This document shows, piece after piece, positions 1-7,997 of a stretch of DNA of 53,498 nucleotides; positions within the stretch are counted from its first letter, which is position 1, and each line of letters starts with the position of its first letter. The position numbers and the translations under genes are program-made. The notes below the pieces were generated by a model, which was given only the letters and a program-made list of their open reading frames with translations, searched no databases and was not told where the DNA came from. Source of the DNA: an uncultured Eubacterium sp. (lineage in GTDB: Bacteria > Bacillota > Clostridia > Lachnospirales > Lachnospiraceae); contig CAOKNO010000009.1 of NCBI GenBank assembly GCA_948470065.1, positions 1 through 53,498 of the forward strand. The letters are read 5' to 3'.

Positions 1-87
1 GTCGCAAGTCGCCCTTTTTTTGTACAGATTGTACATCTGCTGTTTCTAGAAAGGGAGTTTTGCAATCGCCTAGTGATAGAATATAAA

Positions 88-105
88 ATTACCAGAATTG
101 GTAAT
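88..105. repeat. Short dyad near left edge
   Basis: A perfect inverted repeat with 7-base arms (ATTACCA and TGGTAAT) around a 4-base centre, lying in the roughly 180 bases left of the VOC gene. No gene is supported in bases 1-180. The dyad could be an operator for a gene beyond the left edge or a weak hairpin after the lysR-VOC unit. It has no T-run, so it is not a convincing terminator. Confidence 0.3.
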
Positions 106-180
106 GTTACCATAAGTTAGTAGAGCAGCCCTATACTTGCTATTACTTCAAAGGGACAGCCTCTGGCTGGATGCCTGCTG

Positions 181-549
181 TTATTTTGCAGGGACAACCT
201 CCAGCCAATATCCATCTGGATCCGATACAAAGTAGATGCCCATAGATGGGTTCTCATAGCAGATGCATCCCATCGCCTTGTGTTTTGCATAGGCGGCTTC
301 GTAATCGTCTGTTTCAAACGCAAGGTGAAACTCACATTCCCCTAAATCGTATGCGCCTTCTTTTTCTTTGAGCCACGTCAGTTCTAATTCAAATTGGCTT
401 TCTGGATTGGAAAGGTATACGATAATAAAGCTTCCGTCTGGGGCTTTTTTGCGCCGTACTTCTGTTAGGCCAAATGCTTCTTGGTAAAAATCAATGGATT
501 TCTGTAAATCCTGTACGTTATAATTTTCATGTATCATCTTAAATGCCAT
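181..549 (-). CDS. VOC-family (glyoxalase-like) protein
   Basis: A 122-residue single-domain protein of the vicinal oxygen chelate superfamily, often annotated as lactoylglutathione lyase. The N-terminal H-E-N-Y-N-V strand, the SIDFYQEAFGL helix, the central FHLAFETDDYEAAYAKH segment and the C-terminal FVSDPDGYWLEVV strand give the two beta-alpha-beta-beta-beta modules. Metal-ligand candidates are His near residue 7, Glu near 55, His near 74 and the final Glu. A typical class I glyoxalase has this length, but glutathione is uncommon in Clostridia, so the true substrate is open. An AAAGGA ribosome site precedes the ATG. The gene starts 15 bases after the lysR stop, so the two are very probably co-transcribed and LysR may control it. 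Confidence 0.85.
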   Translation of the reverse strand: MAFKMIHENYNVQDLQKSIDFYQEAFGLTEVRRKKAPDGSFIIVYLSNPESQFELELTWLKEKEGAYDLGECEFHLAFETDDYEAAYAKHKAMGCICYENPSMGIYFVSDPDGYWLEVVPAK

Positions 550-564
550 AATCTGTTTTCCTTT

Positions 565-1449
565 CTATAATTCTGGCAGCATTTCCAAAAATGCTTTTGC
601 AGCTTCAGAAATGGGGACGCCTGGGTTGGCGGAGGCCACAATCTGGCGTTTTGGCAGAGGTTCGAGTATCTTGATCGGGCATAGGTTGTTATGCTTCCCA
701 GACAGGCAATAATCTGGAAGGAACGCAATCCCAAGGCCAATCTGCGCTAAGTCGATAAGTAAATCGTTGCTGCTCAATTCCACTTCTGGGATCAGTTCTA
801 ATTGGTGCTGTAAGAACATCTGGGATAGAAATTCGCTGGTAGCGCTGCGCCGTTCTAACATCAGCAGCGGGTATCCTGCCAGCTTCGCTAGTGGGATCTC
901 CTGTTCTTCTAGCGGGAAATAAGCAGGGTTGGCGAGGAATAAATCCGAAAAGCCCGCCACTGTTTTCTGGATATAGGAATGGTTGATCCGGGAATTTGGA
1001 TAATTGGTGATAATTAAATCCACTTTTCCCTGCTCTAGCAGGCCTACGCAGCCAAGGGAGGTCGCATTCGTCACCTTGATTGGGACGGATGGGAACCGTT
1101 CCCGGAACTGTTGGAAGTACGGTACTAGGAAGTAGCGGCAGATGGTGTCGCTTGCCCCGATGTTAAGCTGCCCAAAGCCAAGCGTATTCGTATCAAGGAT
1201 CTGATCTTCTGCGCGTTGGATTAAGTGGATGGCAGGCTCAATATGCTTCAGCAGAAGCTGCCCTGCCGGGGTAAGCTGTACTTTTTTCGTACTGCGGATA
1301 AACAATGGCTGCCCTAATTTCCGTTCTAGCGTTTTAATGGACTGGCTCACAGCAGACTGTGAAATAAAAAGCTTCCGTGAGGCATCCGAAAAACTAAGGG
1401 AAGTAGCGACATGGTAGAATACCTTGTAAAGTTCAAAATTAATATCCAT
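565..1449 (-). CDS. LysR-family transcriptional regulator
   Basis: A 294-residue regulator of normal LysR length. Residues 1-60 form the winged helix-turn-helix (FYHVATSLSFSDASRKLFISQSAVSQSIKTLE), followed by the linker helix. Residues about 90-290 form the periplasmic-binding-protein-like effector domain (LNIGASDTICRYFLVPY). The effector cannot be read from sequence. It lies upstream of the VOC gene in one minus-strand unit, whereas many LysR regulators are divergent from their targets, so control of purL is not implied. Its promoter at 1596-1624 matches the sigma-A consensus, and a structured leader separates it from the gene. A GAGG ribosome site lies just before the ATG. Confidence 0.93.
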   Translation of the reverse strand: MDINFELYKVFYHVATSLSFSDASRKLFISQSAVSQSIKTLERKLGQPLFIRSTKKVQLTPAGQLLLKHIEPAIHLIQRAEDQILDTNTLGFGQLNIGASDTICRYFLVPYFQQFRERFPSVPIKVTNATSLGCVGLLEQGKVDLIITNYPNSRINHSYIQKTVAGFSDLFLANPAYFPLEEQEIPLAKLAGYPLLMLERRSATSEFLSQMFLQHQLELIPEVELSSNDLLIDLAQIGLGIAFLPDYCLSGKHNNLCPIKILEPLPKRQIVASANPGVPISEAAKAFLEMLPEL

Positions 1450-1494
1450 AGTTTCCTCGGTTTCGTGATTCTTATGTGAGATTTTAAAAACAAG

Positions 1495-1539
1495 GGCAGC
1501 TTCCTTCCGGAAGATGCTAAAACAAGTAGCAATGCTGCC
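1495..1539 (-). promoter_or_regulatory. Structured leader of the lysR transcript
   Basis: On the minus strand the roughly 140-base lysR leader contains GGCAGC and GCTGCC (plus positions 1534-1539 and 1495-1500) as outer arms. Inside them are the arms TGCTA and TAGCA and the palindrome CTTCCGGAAG. The minus-strand sequence after the outer arm runs into CTTGTTTTT, as in an intrinsic terminator. This could be an attenuator. No known riboswitch class is recognised. Confidence 0.35.
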
Positions 1540-1595
1540 GTTTACAGCGCCTGCGCATGAACTGCCATATTTTGCCTCCCGCCCTGATTGCGTTT

Positions 1596-1624
1596 ATTAT
1601 AAGTCCACGTTATAAGTATGTCAA
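1596..1624 (-). promoter_or_regulatory. Consensus sigma-A promoter of lysR-VOC
   Basis: On the minus strand, TTGACA, a 17-base spacer and TATAAT: both hexamers match the consensus exactly. Transcription would start near 1589 and leave about 140 bases of leader before the lysR ATG. The spacer and -10 hold two TTATAA boxes spaced 7 bases apart, a possible autoregulatory site. Confidence 0.75.
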
Positions 1625-1727
1625 GATGGGTTTATAAATTCTGTTTATTTTGTACGGCTTGCAGATAGAAAAAAAGCTGTCCCAAATGTTTATAGCCAAA
1701 AAATGCACAAAAATACCTGCCTATCCG

Positions 1728-1756
1728 TTGTAACCTTTAGAAAAATATCTTATAAT
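1728..1756 (+). promoter_or_regulatory. Sigma-A promoter of purL
   Basis: TTGTAA, a 17-base spacer and a perfect TATAAT. The start site would be near 1763, giving a leader of about 140 bases before the purL ATG. The 454-base gap between lysR and purL (1450-1903) is thus filled by two divergent promoters and their leaders. No further gene is seen in it. Confidence 0.7.
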
Positions 1757-1834
1757 AAGTGAAGGCAGCCATCATGGTATTGTTGGATAAAAAAGCGGGC
1801 GCCGCCCAAAACAAAGCAAAACGGAAGGAAACCC

Positions 1835-1875
1835 GGATGCCGCTTGCGCATTTGGCGCGTTGTAACATGGCATCC
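1835..1875 (+). promoter_or_regulatory. Hairpin in the purL leader
   Basis: GGATGCC (1835-1841) and GGCATCC (1869-1875) form a perfect 7-base stem. A smaller GCGC/GCGC stem (1846-1849 with 1855-1858) can form inside. The outer stem ends 17 bases before the AGGAGGAG ribosome site, so it could affect initiation. There is no T-run. I do not recognise a purine, PRPP or THF riboswitch core. Confidence 0.35.
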
Positions 1876-1903
1876 TTCATATAATTATTTCCAGGAGGAG
1901 AAT

Positions 1904-4900
1904 ATGAGTAACGTAAGACGAATTTATGTAGAGAAGAAACCTGCCTTTGCCATCCAGGCAAAGGAACTGCAGTCAGAGATCCAAGGCTATCTTGGGATCC
2001 GGACAGTCACTGGCGTACGTGTGCTGATCCGTTATGATGTGGAGAACATTTCGGAAGAAACGTATCGAAATGCATTGATAACCGTATTTTCGGAGCCTCC
2101 CGTGGATGATGTTTATGAGGAAACGTTTGCATCCGGAGAAGCGAAGGTGTTCAGCGTGGAATACCTTCCAGGGCAGTATGATCAGCGGGCAGATTCTGCG
2201 GAACAGTGCGTGAAGCTATTAAATGAAAGCGAGGAGCCGATCATCCGTTCTGCAACTACGTATGTGATCGAAGGTGAGGTGACAGAAGCGCAGCTTGAGG
2301 CAATTAAAACCCATTGCATCAATCCGGTGGATTCTAGGGAAACTGGAGCCGAAAAGCCAGAAACCTTGGCGGATGTCTTTGAAGAGCCGGATGATGTTTC
2401 CATTTTTGCAGGGTTTACAGCAATGCCAGAACTGGAACTAAAGGAACTGTATGGTTCTCTAGGGCTTGCTATGACGTTCCAGGATTTTTTGCATATCCAG
2501 AAGTACTTCCAAGAAACAGAGCGGCGCGAGCCTTCTATGACAGAAATCCGCGTGCTGGATACGTATTGGTCTGACCATTGCCGCCATACGACATTCTCCA
2601 CTGAGTTAAAGGAGGTTTCGTTTGGGGAAGGCTTTTATAGGCAGCCAATGGTGGATACTTACGAGGATTACTTAAAGACGCATAAAGAATTGTACAAAGG
2701 CCGTGAGGATAAGTTTATCTGCCTGATGGATCTTGCGTTGATGGCAATGAAACGGCTAAAACAGGAAGGGAAGCTAGAAGACCAAGAGGAATCAGAAGAA
2801 ATCAATGCCTGCTCGATCATCGTGCCAGTAAAAGTGGATGGGCGGATGGAAGAATGGCTTGTGAATTTTAAGAATGAAACCCACAACCACCCGACGGAAA
2901 TCGAGCCGTTTGGCGGCGCGGCTACTTGCTTAGGAGGCGCGATCCGCGATCCGTTGTCAGGGCGTACGTATGTGTACCAGGCAATGCGTGTCACAGGGGC
3001 TTCGGATCCGACCATCCCGGTAGCAGATACTTTAGAAGGGAAGCTGCCCCAGAAGAAGCTGGTACGCGGCGCGGCGCATGGATATAGCTCTTATGGCAAC
3101 CAGATTGGGCTTGCAACTGGGTATGTAAAGGAAATCTACCATCCGGATTATGTGGCAAAGCGTATGGAAATCGGTGCGGTCATGGGGGCTGCCCCAAGGC
3201 GCGCCGTGCAGCGCCTTACCTCGGATCCAGGTGATGTGATTATCCTTTTGGGCGGGCGTACCGGGCGCGATGGCATTGGCGGCGCGACAGGCTCTTCCAA
3301 AGCGCACAATACAGAATCCACGGCAGAATGCGGGGCAGAGGTCCAGAAAGGGAACCCACCGACGGAACGTAAGATCCAGCGTCTGTTCCGCAGGGAAGAG
3401 GTTGCCTATCTGATAAAGAAATGCAACGACTTCGGCGCAGGCGGCGTGTCTGTGGCAATCGGGGAGCTGGCGGCAGGGCTTCGGATTTATCTGGATAAAG
3501 TACCGAAGAAATATGCTGGGCTGGATGGGACGGAGATTGCGATCTCAGAATCCCAGGAGCGGATGGCAGTTGTAGTGTCCCCAAAGGATGTGCAGCAGTT
3601 CTTATCTTATGCAAAGGAAGAGAACTTAGAAGCCATAGAGGTGGCTGTGGTGACAGAAACCCCGCGGCTTGTTATGGAATGGCGCGGAAAGGAAATCGTA
3701 AATATTTCCCGGGCATTCTTAGATACGAACGGCGCGCACCAGGAAACCTCTGTAGCCGTAGACATCCCGTCCAAAGAGGAAAATTTCTTTGTGAAAAAAG
3801 AGATCCCAGAAGCGGCAAAGGCATTGGAGGAAGGGGATATCAAGAAGGCATGGATAGAAACGCTTTCTGATTTAAATGTATGTTCTCAAAAAGGGCTGGT
3901 GGAGATGTTCGATGGTTCCATCGGGGCATCTAGCGTTTTGATGCCTTACGGCGGGAAATACCAGATGACGGAAACGCAGAGCATGGTAGCGAAGCTTCCA
4001 GTGGCAAACGGGGATTGCGATACGGTGACGATGATGGCTTACGGCTTTGATCCAAAACTGTCTTCCTGGAGCCCGTACCATGGAGCGGTGTATGCAGTTT
4101 TGGAATCTATCTCCAGGATTGTGGCGGCAGGCGGCGACTATAAGAAGATCCGTTTTACCTTCCAGGAGTATTTCCGCAGGATGAGCGAAGACCCCAGCCG
4201 TTGGAGCCAGCCGTTTGCAGCGCTTTTGGGTGCATATCGTGCGCAGGTTGGCTTCGGGCTTCCATCCATTGGCGGGAAAGATTCTATGTCTGGGACATTT
4301 AATGAGATTGACGTGCCCCCTACCTTGGTATCCTTTGCCGTAGATATCGCGAAAGAACAGGATATCATCACGCCAGAACTGAAGGCGGCAGGGAATCAAT
4401 TATATGTATTTAAGATTGAAACAGATGAGTATGACTTGCCAGTATACGGCCAGGTGATGAAGCTGTACGACACGATCCATGAACTGATCCAGCAGGGCGC
4501 CATTGTTTCCGCTTATGCATTGGATGGGAAAGGGATTGCGGCCGCCGTCAGCAAAATGGCGTTTGGGAACCATCTTGGCGTTACGGTTGACAGCGGCGTA
4601 TGCCAGGACTGCCTGTTTGCCCCGCATTTTGGTAAAATATTAGCAGAAATCCCAGAAGGGAAAGCAGCGTTTGTGGAAGAAGCAGTTGCATCTGCTATGG
4701 AAGGATATGCAAAGGCAAAAGAGGACGCCTGCGGGTGCGGCAGCCTTTCTTACTGCAAATACATTGGTGAAGTGAACGATGTGCAGAAATTTATTTATTG
4801 TGGGATGGAGCTTTCTATGGAAGAGGCCATCCAGGCATGGACAGGTACGCTGGAACAGGTGTTCCCAAGCATTTCCTCACAGGGTCATGCGCTGCGCGCA

Positions 4901-5836
4901 TCCCAGGGGAAGCAGGCGCTTTTGGGATCCGAAGAGGCGTCGAAAGAAGGGCAGGCAGCCCCTGTGTCTGGCGCGGATCCGGTTATGGATGCGGTATTCC
5001 AGGCAGATCATCTTTATATCTGCAAACATAAAGTAGCGAAGCCCACGGTATTTATCCCAGTATTCCCAGGGACGAACTGCGAATACGACAGTGCGCAGGC
5101 TTTTGCGCGCGCAGGCGCCGATACGGTTGTTAAGGTATTTAAAAACCTGAGTGCAGAGGATATCCGCGATTCCGTGGATGTGTTTGTGAAAGCCATCGAT
5201 CAGGCTCAGATTATTATGTTCCCAGGAGGGTTTTCCGCAGGGGATGAACCAGAAGGGAGCGCGAAGTTCTTTGCAACTGCATTCCGGAACAAGAAGATGG
5301 CGGAAGCTGTGAACCGCCTGTTGAACGAGCGCGACGGGCTGATGCTTGGGATTTGCAATGGCTTCCAGGCTCTGGTGAAGCTGGGGTTCGTGCCCTATGG
5401 GGAAATCGTGCAGCAAAAAGCAAGTTCGCCTACGCTGACATATAATACCATTGGACGGCATATTTCAAAGATGGCCTATACAAAGGTGGTTTCCAACAAA
5501 TCCCCGTGGCTGGCACAGGCAGAGCTGGGGAAGACATACTGTATCCCAGCATCCCATGGAGAAGGGCGTTTTGTCGCGCCAAAGGAATGGCTGGATAAGC
5601 TTTTTGCTAACGGCCAGGTAGCGACCCAGTATGTCAATGAGAAAGGCTGCGTGACAATGGATGAAGAATGGAATATCAATGGCTCCTACCAGGCAATTGA
5701 AGGCATTACCAGCCCGGATGGGAGGATTTTTGGGAAGATGGGCCATTCCGAGCGGCGTGGCAGAAGCGTGGCTATCAATATTTACGGCGAGCAGGATATG
5801 AGGCTGTTTGAAAGCGGCGTGGCATATTTTAAATAA
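1904..5836 (+). CDS. purL: Phosphoribosylformylglycinamidine synthase, single-chain
   Basis: A 1310-residue enzyme that converts FGAR, glutamine and ATP to FGAM in the fourth step of purine synthesis. The chain holds an N-terminal PurS-like region, two AIRS-type ATP-binding halves (HNHPTEIEPFGGAATC, then the IGGKDSMSGTF region) and a C-terminal class I glutaminase from about residue 1045. That domain has FPGTNCEYD, the nucleophile Cys1151 in LGICNGFQAL, and SHGEGRF carrying His and Glu of the triad. This is the large fused form used by many Clostridia, rather than the separate PurS/PurQ/PurL of Bacillus. The ATG at 1904 follows AGGAGGAG. An in-frame extension to 1844 lacks a ribosome site and lies in the leader hairpin. 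No other pur gene is in the window. Confidence 0.97.
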   Translation: MSNVRRIYVEKKPAFAIQAKELQSEIQGYLGIRTVTGVRVLIRYDVENISEETYRNALITVFSEPPVDDVYEETFASGEAKVFSVEYLPGQYDQRADSAEQCVKLLNESEEPIIRSATTYVIEGEVTEAQLEAIKTHCINPVDSRETGAEKPETLADVFEEPDDVSIFAGFTAMPELELKELYGSLGLAMTFQDFLHIQKYFQETERREPSMTEIRVLDTYWSDHCRHTTFSTELKEVSFGEGFYRQPMVDTYEDYLKTHKELYKGREDKFICLMDLALMAMKRLKQEGKLEDQEESEEINACSIIVPVKVDGRMEEWLVNFKNETHNHPTEIEPFGGAATCLGGAIRDPLSGRTYVYQAMRVTGASDPTIPVADTLEGKLPQKKLVRGAAHGYSSYGNQIGLATGYVKEIYHPDYVAKRMEIGAVMGAAPRRAVQRLTSDPGDVIILLGGRTGRDGIGGATGSSKAHNTESTAECGAEVQKGNPPTERKIQRLFRREEVAYLIKKCNDFGAGGVSVAIGELAAGLRIYLDKVPKKYAGLDGTEIAISESQERMAVVVSPKDVQQFLSYAKEENLEAIEVAVVTETPRLVMEWRGKEIVNISRAFLDTNGAHQETSVAVDIPSKEENFFVKKEIPEAAKALEEGDIKKAWIETLSDLNVCSQKGLVEMFDGSIGASSVLMPYGGKYQMTETQSMVAKLPVANGDCDTVTMMAYGFDPKLSSWSPYHGAVYAVLESISRIVAAGGDYKKIRFTFQEYFRRMSEDPSRWSQPFAALLGAYRAQVGFGLPSIGGKDSMSGTFNEIDVPPTLVSFAVDIAKEQDIITPELKAAGNQLYVFKIETDEYDLPVYGQVMKLYDTIHELIQQGAIVSAYALDGKGIAAAVSKMAFGNHLGVTVDSGVCQDCLFAPHFGKILAEIPEGKAAFVEEAVASAMEGYAKAKEDACGCGSLSYCKYIGEVNDVQKFIYCGMELSMEEAIQAWTGTLEQVFPSISSQGHALRASQGKQALLGSEEASKEGQAAPVSGADPVMDAVFQADHLYICKHKVAKPTVFIPVFPGTNCEYDSAQAFARAGADTVVKVFKNLSAEDIRDSVDVFVKAIDQAQIIMFPGGFSAGDEPEGSAKFFATAFRNKKMAEAVNRLLNERDGLMLGICNGFQALVKLGFVPYGEIVQQKASSPTLTYNTIGRHISKMAYTKVVSNKSPWLAQAELGKTYCIPASHGEGRFVAPKEWLDKLFANGQVATQYVNEKGCVTMDEEWNINGSYQAIEGITSPDGRIFGKMGHSERRGRSVAINIYGEQDMRLFESGVAYFK

Positions 5837-5872
5837 TTGTAAGATGAAATATTGTATTTTGGAGGGATTGTG

Positions 5873-6709
5873 ATGGCTTCTACATTATACGAAGGCCAGG
5901 AAAAGACCATGCATATCCCAATGCGCAGAAAGCCCCCAGTACGGCTTCAGGAACTTGCATCCTCTGCAAACCAGAGGGTGCAGAAGCCTTGCCGGCTGGA
6001 GGATGCCATGGAGCAGGCCAGACAGATGCAAATGCAAGGAGGCAGGCAGGCTGCGCCAGGGCAGGCAGCTTCAAGCCATGGGAATACGCAGGGATTGCAA
6101 ATGCAGGGAAATCCTGTGGCAGCCAGGAGAGCGTCTATCCCTACTTTATCTGGGGCAAGCTTGAAAAAGGGGCAGAAAGTATCTTTGGTTCCCAAAGGGC
6201 AGGCATTACCAGATGTGGAAGCCTGCTTGTATTGGGATGTTAAACATCCGGCCTGCGACATAGATGTATCGGCGTTTCTATTAGGCGGAAATGGCAAGGT
6301 GGTTGGGGATGAATGGTTTGTATTTTATGGCCAGGAGAAAAGCCCAGATGGAAGCGTCGTGCATTTGGGGGACAGCCAGGGCGGGAATGGAGAAACCATT
6401 CAGATCCATTGGGGGAGAAGGAACCAGAACGTAAAGAAAATCGTGTTTACGCTTACCATCAACGAGGCATTGGAACGGAAGCTGAATTTTGGGATGGTGT
6501 CTGGCGCTGTGATCCAGATACGCGACAAGCAGACAGGCAAAGGGCTTTTACATTTTGCATTGGAGGAATGCTATAGCAATGTCATATCCATGGTAATCGG
6601 GGAATTGTACGAACGGAACGGAGAATGGAAGTTTAGCGCTGTGGGGAACGGCGTAGAAAGGGATTTGGCAGGGCTGTGTGAGTTTTATGGAGTCTGTGTG
6701 GCTGGCTAA
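5873..6709 (+). CDS. TerD-domain protein
   Basis: A 278-residue protein. The first ~100 residues are Gln/Ala-rich and look disordered. Residues about 105-270 form a TerD domain: SLKKGQKVSLVPKG, LYWDVKHPACDIDVSAFLLG with the calcium-binding type Asp cluster, GDEWFVFYGQ, SPDGSVVHLGD, and a closing region with NVISMVIGELYERNGEWKF. TerD proteins are linked to tellurite, phage and general stress responses, but the biochemical role is unsettled. The usual terABCDEF partners are absent, so function cannot be assigned from context. The ATG at 5873 follows GGAGGG. The 36-base gap from purL suggests read-through. Confidence 0.85.
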   Translation: MASTLYEGQEKTMHIPMRRKPPVRLQELASSANQRVQKPCRLEDAMEQARQMQMQGGRQAAPGQAASSHGNTQGLQMQGNPVAARRASIPTLSGASLKKGQKVSLVPKGQALPDVEACLYWDVKHPACDIDVSAFLLGGNGKVVGDEWFVFYGQEKSPDGSVVHLGDSQGGNGETIQIHWGRRNQNVKKIVFTLTINEALERKLNFGMVSGAVIQIRDKQTGKGLLHFALEECYSNVISMVIGELYERNGEWKFSAVGNGVERDLAGLCEFYGVCVAG

Positions 6710-6778
6710 AGGGAGTATGGGTTTTAGGAAGATCCGAACATTCACGATAGGGGCAGTAGAAAGGAAGCGTACGGGCAA

Positions 6779-7243
6779 GTGGGAAAAATGACGGTTTATC
6801 ATGGCAGTTATTTGGAAATAAAACATCCCAAGATCATACGGGGCAGAAATACAAAGGATTTTGGAGAAGGTTTTTACTGCACCATGATACGTGAGCAGGC
6901 AGAACGATGGTCAAAGAGGTATGACACACCAAAAGTAAACACGTATACTGTCCGTTTGGATACTAGTTTACAAATTCTAGAATTTACAGAAATGACAGAA
7001 GAGTGGCTGGATTTTATTATTGATTGCCGCAATGGGAAGCCGCATGGTTACGATATCGTAATTGGCGCTATGGCAAATGATCAAATTTATAATTACATTG
7101 CAGATTATATGGATGGCGTGATTACCAGGGAACAGTTCTGGGCTTTGGCAAAATTCAAATATCCGACACATCAGATTAACTTTTGCACCAACCGAGCGTT
7201 GGCATGCCTGGAATTTGTGTCCGTCGCGGAGGGTGGGAGATGA
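6779..7243 (+). CDS. DUF3990 protein, ADP-ribosyltransferase-like
   Basis: A 154-residue protein of the DUF3990 type. It opens with VYHGS and has DFGEGFYCT about 25 residues later, followed by QAERWSKRY. That spacing resembles the His and Tyr motifs of the H-Y-E class of ADP-ribosyltransferase folds. This is a pattern resemblance, not proof of activity. The GTG at 6779 lies 11 bases from AGGAAG; an ATG at 6788 is the alternative. Its stop overlaps the ATG of the next gene (ATGA), so the two are translationally coupled. Stable pairing of DUF3990 with DUF3791 genes in Firmicutes suggests a two-gene module, possibly toxin-antitoxin (inference). Confidence 0.75.
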   Translation: MGKMTVYHGSYLEIKHPKIIRGRNTKDFGEGFYCTMIREQAERWSKRYDTPKVNTYTVRLDTSLQILEFTEMTEEWLDFIIDCRNGKPHGYDIVIGAMANDQIYNYIADYMDGVITREQFWALAKFKYPTHQINFCTNRALACLEFVSVAEGGR

Positions 7244-7695
7244 TTGGAAGGGAAGGTAAGAAAGAGAACGATTTATTCTTTACGTGCAGCTTGATTGAGT
7301 ATATCGCCAGGAAGACCAAAAACAGGCGTGTGGCTGTTGTAGATGCGCTTGGTAGGGAGATGCTTGGGAAGATATACGATTTAGCAGATGTCTACCATAG
7401 TGATAATATAGATACGGTAAGTGAAGCGTTTATAGAAAAGGCCAGGATTCCAGAAGGGGATTTTGACAATGTTTCAAAAGCGCTTTACGCGGTGCCAAGC
7501 CATTGGGATATTGGGAAAGTATACAAGCGCCTGGTATTGGGGATTGTAAAAGAAAAAGGGATCCCTGTACTCGATGCCTTAGATGTAGCTTACCATTCAT
7601 TTGTAAGTGATAAGATAGACGACTATAACAGCAGTTTTTATTATGACGCACCGCAGAATATCCTCAATGCGTTCTTGTATGGTAGGATAGAATAA
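7240..7695 (+). CDS. DUF3791-like partner protein
   Basis: A 151-residue protein whose N-terminal half (LFFTCSLIEYIARKTKNRRVAVVDALG) resembles DUF3791, a short helical domain commonly encoded beside DUF3990 genes. The rest (FDNVSKALYAVPSHWDIGKVYKRLV) is mostly helical with no catalytic motif I recognise. The ATG lies in the 4-base ATGA overlap with the upstream stop. An in-frame upstream extension to 7183 would run far into the partner gene. As partner it could be an antitoxin or specificity subunit, but nothing in the sequence proves this. A strong terminator follows within 30 bases, so the pair closes the purL unit. Confidence 0.7.
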   Translation: MIGREGKKENDLFFTCSLIEYIARKTKNRRVAVVDALGREMLGKIYDLADVYHSDNIDTVSEAFIEKARIPEGDFDNVSKALYAVPSHWDIGKVYKRLVLGIVKEKGIPVLDALDVAYHSFVSDKIDDYNSSFYYDAPQNILNAFLYGRIE

Positions 7696-7718
7696 AACGT
7701 AGGTATTTGAGAGAAAAT

Positions 7719-7746
7719 GGTTGCCAGACGGCAGCCTTTTTCTTTT
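7719..7746 (+). terminator. Intrinsic terminator after the DUF3791 gene
   Basis: GGTTGCC, a 4-base AGAC loop, GGCAGCC and then TTTTTCTTTT. The 7-pair stem has one G-U pair and the T-run is good. It separates the purL-TerD-DUF pair unit from the pseC-led block. Confidence 0.85.
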
Positions 7747-7861
7747 GGAAAACACATGCCTGGGGAATGATACTCAGATGAATTATAAAGCTTTCCTTTG
7801 GAAAATCAATAGGGAATAAAAGGTGTTATGACCATACGTCACGGTATTGCGTGTTTTGCTA

Positions 7862-7890
7862 TTGAATTATATGCCCTTGTTTTGTATAAT
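7862..7890 (+). promoter_or_regulatory. Sigma-A promoter of the pseC-kinase unit
   Basis: TTGAAT, 17 bases, TATAAT, with a TG just upstream of the -10 box. The predicted start is near 7897. It lies in the 302-base gap 7696-7997, which otherwise holds only the terminator upstream and a leader hairpin downstream. Confidence 0.65.
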
Positions 7891-7906
7891 CATAGTATTG
7901 AGAAGA

Positions 7907-7955
7907 TTATCCCTTAAGATAGTAGCGTCGCTATAATAATTGCAGATAGGGATAA
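7907..7955 (+). promoter_or_regulatory. Leader hairpin upstream of pseC
   Basis: TTATCCCT (7907-7914) and AGGGATAA (7948-7955) are perfect 8-base arms. A smaller ATAG/CTAT pairing sits inside, and a GGATATCC palindrome follows at 7960-7967. The transcript would carry about 100 bases of leader. No riboswitch class is recognised and no T-run follows. Confidence 0.35.
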
Positions 7956-7997
7956 GAAGGGGATATCCAAATTTGAAAGAAGGAAGCGTGAGATAAA

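Noticed and set aside
1763-1903. Purine, PRPP or THF riboswitch upstream of purL
   Set aside because: Stems exist, but none of the conserved core bases of these classes could be matched by eye.
4877-5461. Antisense open frame of 194 codons inside purL
   Set aside because: The sense strand encodes an unmistakable glutaminase domain here, and the antisense product has no recognisable features.
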